Of a stretch of 64,000 nucleotides of DNA, positions 61,736 through 64,000 are shown piece by piece. Position 1 is the first letter of the stretch; every line of letters starts with the position of its first letter. The translations under genes were made by a program, and so were the position numbers. Under the pieces are notes generated by a model that was not told the origin of the DNA, searched no databases, and worked only from the letters and a program-made list of their open reading frames with translations. Source of the stretch: an uncultured Saccharospirillaceae bacterium (GTDB lineage: Bacteria; Pseudomonadota; Gammaproteobacteria; Pseudomonadales; Oceanobacteraceae); contig CANNFT010000005.1 of the NCBI GenBank assembly GCA_947503895.1, positions 248,001-312,000 on the forward strand, written 5' to 3'.

Positions 61736-62911
61736 TTATCGCTTTTTATGTTGCCGCATTTCTTTTTGAACATTGCGATAAAGTTTGCTGAGTTTTTTAT
61801 CTTTCGATCGTTTTTCTGCCAAACTGGCGGAATTTATTTCATCCTCTTTTTGCAATTTGTGGTAGCTGTTTAATCGACGTAGTGTCAGTTGTCCGGCTGT
61901 AATAGCTGCTTGTACAGCGCAACCAGGTTCTTGGTGGTGCTGGCAATCTGCGAATCGACAGGCTTGGGCAATGTGGATGATGTCTGAAAATGTTTCCTCT
62001 AACCCATCTTCACTGTTGCTCAGTTGTAACTCTCTCATCCCAGGTGTATCAATGATGATCCCCGCCGGTCCAGCCTGCTGGCGAGCCTCATTTCTTCGGG
62101 GGAATTTTCCTTTTCTAATTGGAGGGTTAACCGTTTCCGTCACTTGTGCCGTGGGGGTCGCCTCTGTCGCAGGCAACTGATCAATGATGTGCAAAGATCG
62201 ATGCGTGGTCGTATGACGACCTTTTGCATCATCCTCACGAATGGCTTGGGTCGATTGCACCGTTTGACCTAATAGTACATTCACCAATGTGGATTTTCCG
62301 ACACCCGATGAACCTAACACGCTTAAAGTCTTACCGGTTTGGCACCATGGCAACAAAGACGTTAAGCACTGCTGGTCTAAACCATTAATGGCGATCACAG
62401 GCAGAAGTGGGTCAAGCGATTGAACCTGCCGGATGTGGTCTTCGATGATGGTCTGCGACGCGCATAAATCCGACTTGGTTAAAATAATCACCGGTTCGAC
62501 GCCCGCCTCGTGGGCCAATACCAGATAGCGTTCAATTCGATTTAAATTAAAATCATCATTTAATGAGGTGACGATGAATACTGTATCCACATTAGCAGCA
62601 ATTTTTTGCTCATCGATTTTACTGCCCGCTGATTTTCGGCGAAATAAGCTTTTACGCTCTAAACACTTTTCAATGCGATGCGTTTTATTAAGCAATACCC
62701 AATCGCCGACGGTGACGGATAGCGATTCATTGATCAAAGGAACCGTGAGTTGGCCGGACACCGTCAATAAAATTAGGCTGTTTTTATGTTGCACGACCAC
62801 ACGAGCGGGTTGTAGCTGTTCGAGTTCGTCGAGTGAAAGTTGCTGTTGGAAGTAATGACCCCAACCGAGTTGTTGTAAAGAATAACGAGATGCCGAATAA
62901 GTTTCTGACAT
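61736..62911 (-). CDS. rsgA: RsgA-like circularly permuted ribosome-assembly GTPase
   Basis: Protein of 391 residues with the circularly permuted order G4-G1-G3. An N-terminal OB fold (LPV-type barrel, VPLINESLSVTVGDWVLLNK) is followed by G4 IILTKSDLC (about 147). The P-loop is LSVLGSSGVGKSTLVNVLL (about 195-213), switch I is DAKGRHTTTHRSLHII, and G3 is IIDTPGMRELQL (about 288). A C-terminal zinc knuckle CRFADCQHHQEPGC follows (about 316-330). RsgA releases late factors from the 30S subunit. This copy has about 35 extra residues rich in Pro, Thr and Arg (TPTAQVTETVNPPIRKGKFP) between switch I and G3, where canonical RsgA has only a few. It may be a paralogue rather than the housekeeping gene. 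Confidence 0.9.
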   Translation of the reverse strand: MSETYSASRYSLQQLGWGHYFQQQLSLDELEQLQPARVVVQHKNSLILLTVSGQLTVPLINESLSVTVGDWVLLNKTHRIEKCLERKSLFRRKSAGSKIDEQKIAANVDTVFIVTSLNDDFNLNRIERYLVLAHEAGVEPVIILTKSDLCASQTIIEDHIRQVQSLDPLLPVIAINGLDQQCLTSLLPWCQTGKTLSVLGSSGVGKSTLVNVLLGQTVQSTQAIREDDAKGRHTTTHRSLHIIDQLPATEATPTAQVTETVNPPIRKGKFPRRNEARQQAGPAGIIIDTPGMRELQLSNSEDGLEETFSDIIHIAQACRFADCQHHQEPGCAVQAAITAGQLTLRRLNSYHKLQKEDEINSASLAEKRSKDKKLSKLYRNVQKEMRQHKKR

Positions 62912-63469
62912 GTTGGCCCCATAGTCTGTAGGGTCGTGTTAGACGCAAAGGCGCGTTGCTTTGGCGCGACACTAATACCACACAGATTCATAATGAATTT
63001 GAATGCATTGGGTGTTCACCGGTCAGTTCATTGTTAACGACATGATGACAATGAAAATAACCCTCATGAACGGGGCGGGGGCGGCTTTACTAAAGTGTCC
63101 TAACTGAGCAAAAAAGCTCGGTTATATCCTTTACAAAAGGGTCGCGACATTTAAGTGAGTGCGTCCGTAAAGTGAGCCCGGTAATGTTAGAACAATCATA
63201 CAAATCCTCATTGATATCCAATTGAATATAGGGGGGACCCTATAGGTATTTATCATCTGTTTATTCGCAATAGCGGATATCACGAATGCTCAGCGATTAA
63301 AAATCGTGAAATACAGTCTAGCGCGACTGTGGAAGCTTGTAAATTCTGCCGTGGCAGAGGACTTGTACAGCGGGGATAACGGGCCTTTCTTCAATGCATC
63401 ATGGTAATAAGAGTGGAGCTGCTAATATATACAAAGCGTGTTCATGTAATTTGAGAAAAGGGATATAAA
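62912..63469. other. intergenic region before flavodoxin-like gene
   Basis: Gene-free divergent region. It contains TATAGGG / CCCTATA with a 4-base spacer (63227-63244), a possible operator, and an AACTGAGC / GCTCGGTT hairpin around an A6 loop near 63104-63125. No small gene is evident. Confidence 0.5.
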
Positions 63470-64000
63470 ATGGCGTTAAACCAACAACAAATGGATGCAT
63501 GCGATAGCAGTCGATGGGACTTTTCAGACTTATCCGCGCTATTTTTAAATTGCACCTTAAAGCGCACGCCAGAACTGTCCCACACTCAGGGTTTAATTGA
63601 TATTAGCCGTGGGATTATGGAGCGCAACGGAATGCGAGTGGATGTTATTCGCCCCGTGGATTTAGCGCTTGCTGTAGGGGTCTATCCCGACATGACAGAA
63701 CATGGATGGGAAAAGGACGATTGGCCGACGCTGTATAACACTGTACAAGCCTCTGACATATTGGTGATCACGACGCCCATTTGGCTGGGTGAAAAATCGT
63801 CGGTCTGCACGCATACCATTGAGCGCCTCTATGCCAATTCGGCTGAATTAAATCAGCAGGGGCAATACGCCTATTACGGAAGAGTGGGGGGCTGTTTGGT
63901 GACAGGCAATGAAGATGGCGCGAAGCACTGCGCCATGAATATTTTGTACTCATTACAACATTTAGGTTATGTCATTCCGCCACAAGCCGATGCTGCATGG
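63470..64000 (+). CDS. flavodoxin-fold NAD(P)H-dependent oxidoreductase (partial, C-terminus beyond window)
   Basis: Open from the ATG at 63470 (AAGGGA about 6 bases upstream) to the window edge, 177 codons so far. The frame starts MALNQQQMDACDSSRWDFSD, then ALFLNCTLKRTPELSHTQGL, which is the first strand and flavin-phosphate loop region of the flavodoxin/FMN reductase family. ASDILVITTPIWLGEKSSVC is the conserved T-P-I-W loop that packs on FMN. GGCLVTGNEDGAKHCAMNIL is the second flavin loop. It probably reduces quinones, flavins or nitro compounds with NAD(P)H. The N-terminal 20 residues are an extension not usual in short FMN reductases. The C-terminus is not visible. Confidence 0.85.
   Translation, partial: MALNQQQMDACDSSRWDFSDLSALFLNCTLKRTPELSHTQGLIDISRGIMERNGMRVDVIRPVDLALAVGVYPDMTEHGWEKDDWPTLYNTVQASDILVITTPIWLGEKSSVCTHTIERLYANSAELNQQGQYAYYGRVGGCLVTGNEDGAKHCAMNILYSLQHLGYVIPPQADAAW

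Noticed and set aside
1..64000. CRISPR array or tRNA/rRNA genes
   Set aside because: No regularly spaced direct repeats of CRISPR type and no cloverleaf or rRNA segments were found on reading both strands by eye; small tRNAs could still be missed.

Overview
The window looks like chromosomal DNA of a free-living, probably marine, Gram-negative gammaproteobacterium. The evidence is an outer-membrane porin, lipoproteins with clear lipoboxes, a GlyGly-CTERM surface protein, a Tat substrate, several secreted hydrolases and moderate, somewhat AT-leaning base composition. I cannot name the genus. No rRNA, tRNA, CRISPR array, prophage or complete insertion sequence is visible, apart from one REP-associated (RAYT) transposase gene and a scrap of a group II intron reverse transcriptase.

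Layout. 1-4.1 kb: the start of a calcium-binding (thrombospondin type 3) surface protein cut by the window edge, a chemoreceptor and an orphan periplasmic solute-binding protein. 4.1-11.1 kb: three minus-strand genes that look like an extracellular-DNA scavenging set: a porin and an ExeM/NucH-like nuclease in one operon, then a lamin-tail plus endonuclease I secreted nuclease. 11.7-14.7 kb: a small secreted protein, a class III PLP aminotransferase and a ParB-fold protein with a disordered N-terminus. 14.9-20.3 kb: seven co-directional genes (PLP decarboxylase, NIPSNAP, PhyH-type dioxygenase, nitrilase-type hydrolase, GNAT, CsaA-like, GST) that may form a small-molecule pathway. 20.3-25.2 kb: an accessory island with a VOC protein at its edge, a reverse-transcriptase remnant, four small unknown genes, a RAYT gene and a dispersed repeat related to GGACACCCATCCTAGT in both orientations.

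25.2-31.8 kb: a lipoprotein operon (SASA-type esterase followed by a HExxH metalloprotease), a small acidic protein and a trypsin-like protease with a P-domain. 31.8-33.2 kb is a 1.4 kb gene-free stretch. 33.2-43.0 kb: NlpC/P60 lipoprotein, di-heme peroxidase, LysE exporter, acyl-CoA dehydrogenase, a membrane protein, a Crp/Fnr regulator, an overlapping DUF6502/DUF5666 pair and a small secreted protein. 43.1-46.9 kb: one 1288-residue secreted protein ending in fascin-like and bulb-lectin-like modules. 47.8-50.8 kb: a DUF1800/DUF1501 pair. 51.1-54.4 kb: a second trypsin-like protease behind a promoter whose spacer is filled by a palindrome, then a small secreted protein with an outer-membrane barrel-like partner. 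54.5-57.8 kb: two more orphan solute-binding proteins around a beta-propeller lipoprotein. 58.1-64 kb: flavin monooxygenase, TetR, an unknown conserved protein with a MerR regulator, an RsgA-like GTPase and a flavodoxin-fold oxidoreductase running off the right edge.

The overall theme is degradation and sensing of external polymers (DNA, protein, acetylated carbohydrate) together with accessory enzymes. Several starts were moved on the basis of Shine-Dalgarno sequences and signal peptides; each entry says so. Family assignments were made from motifs read by eye, not from database searches.
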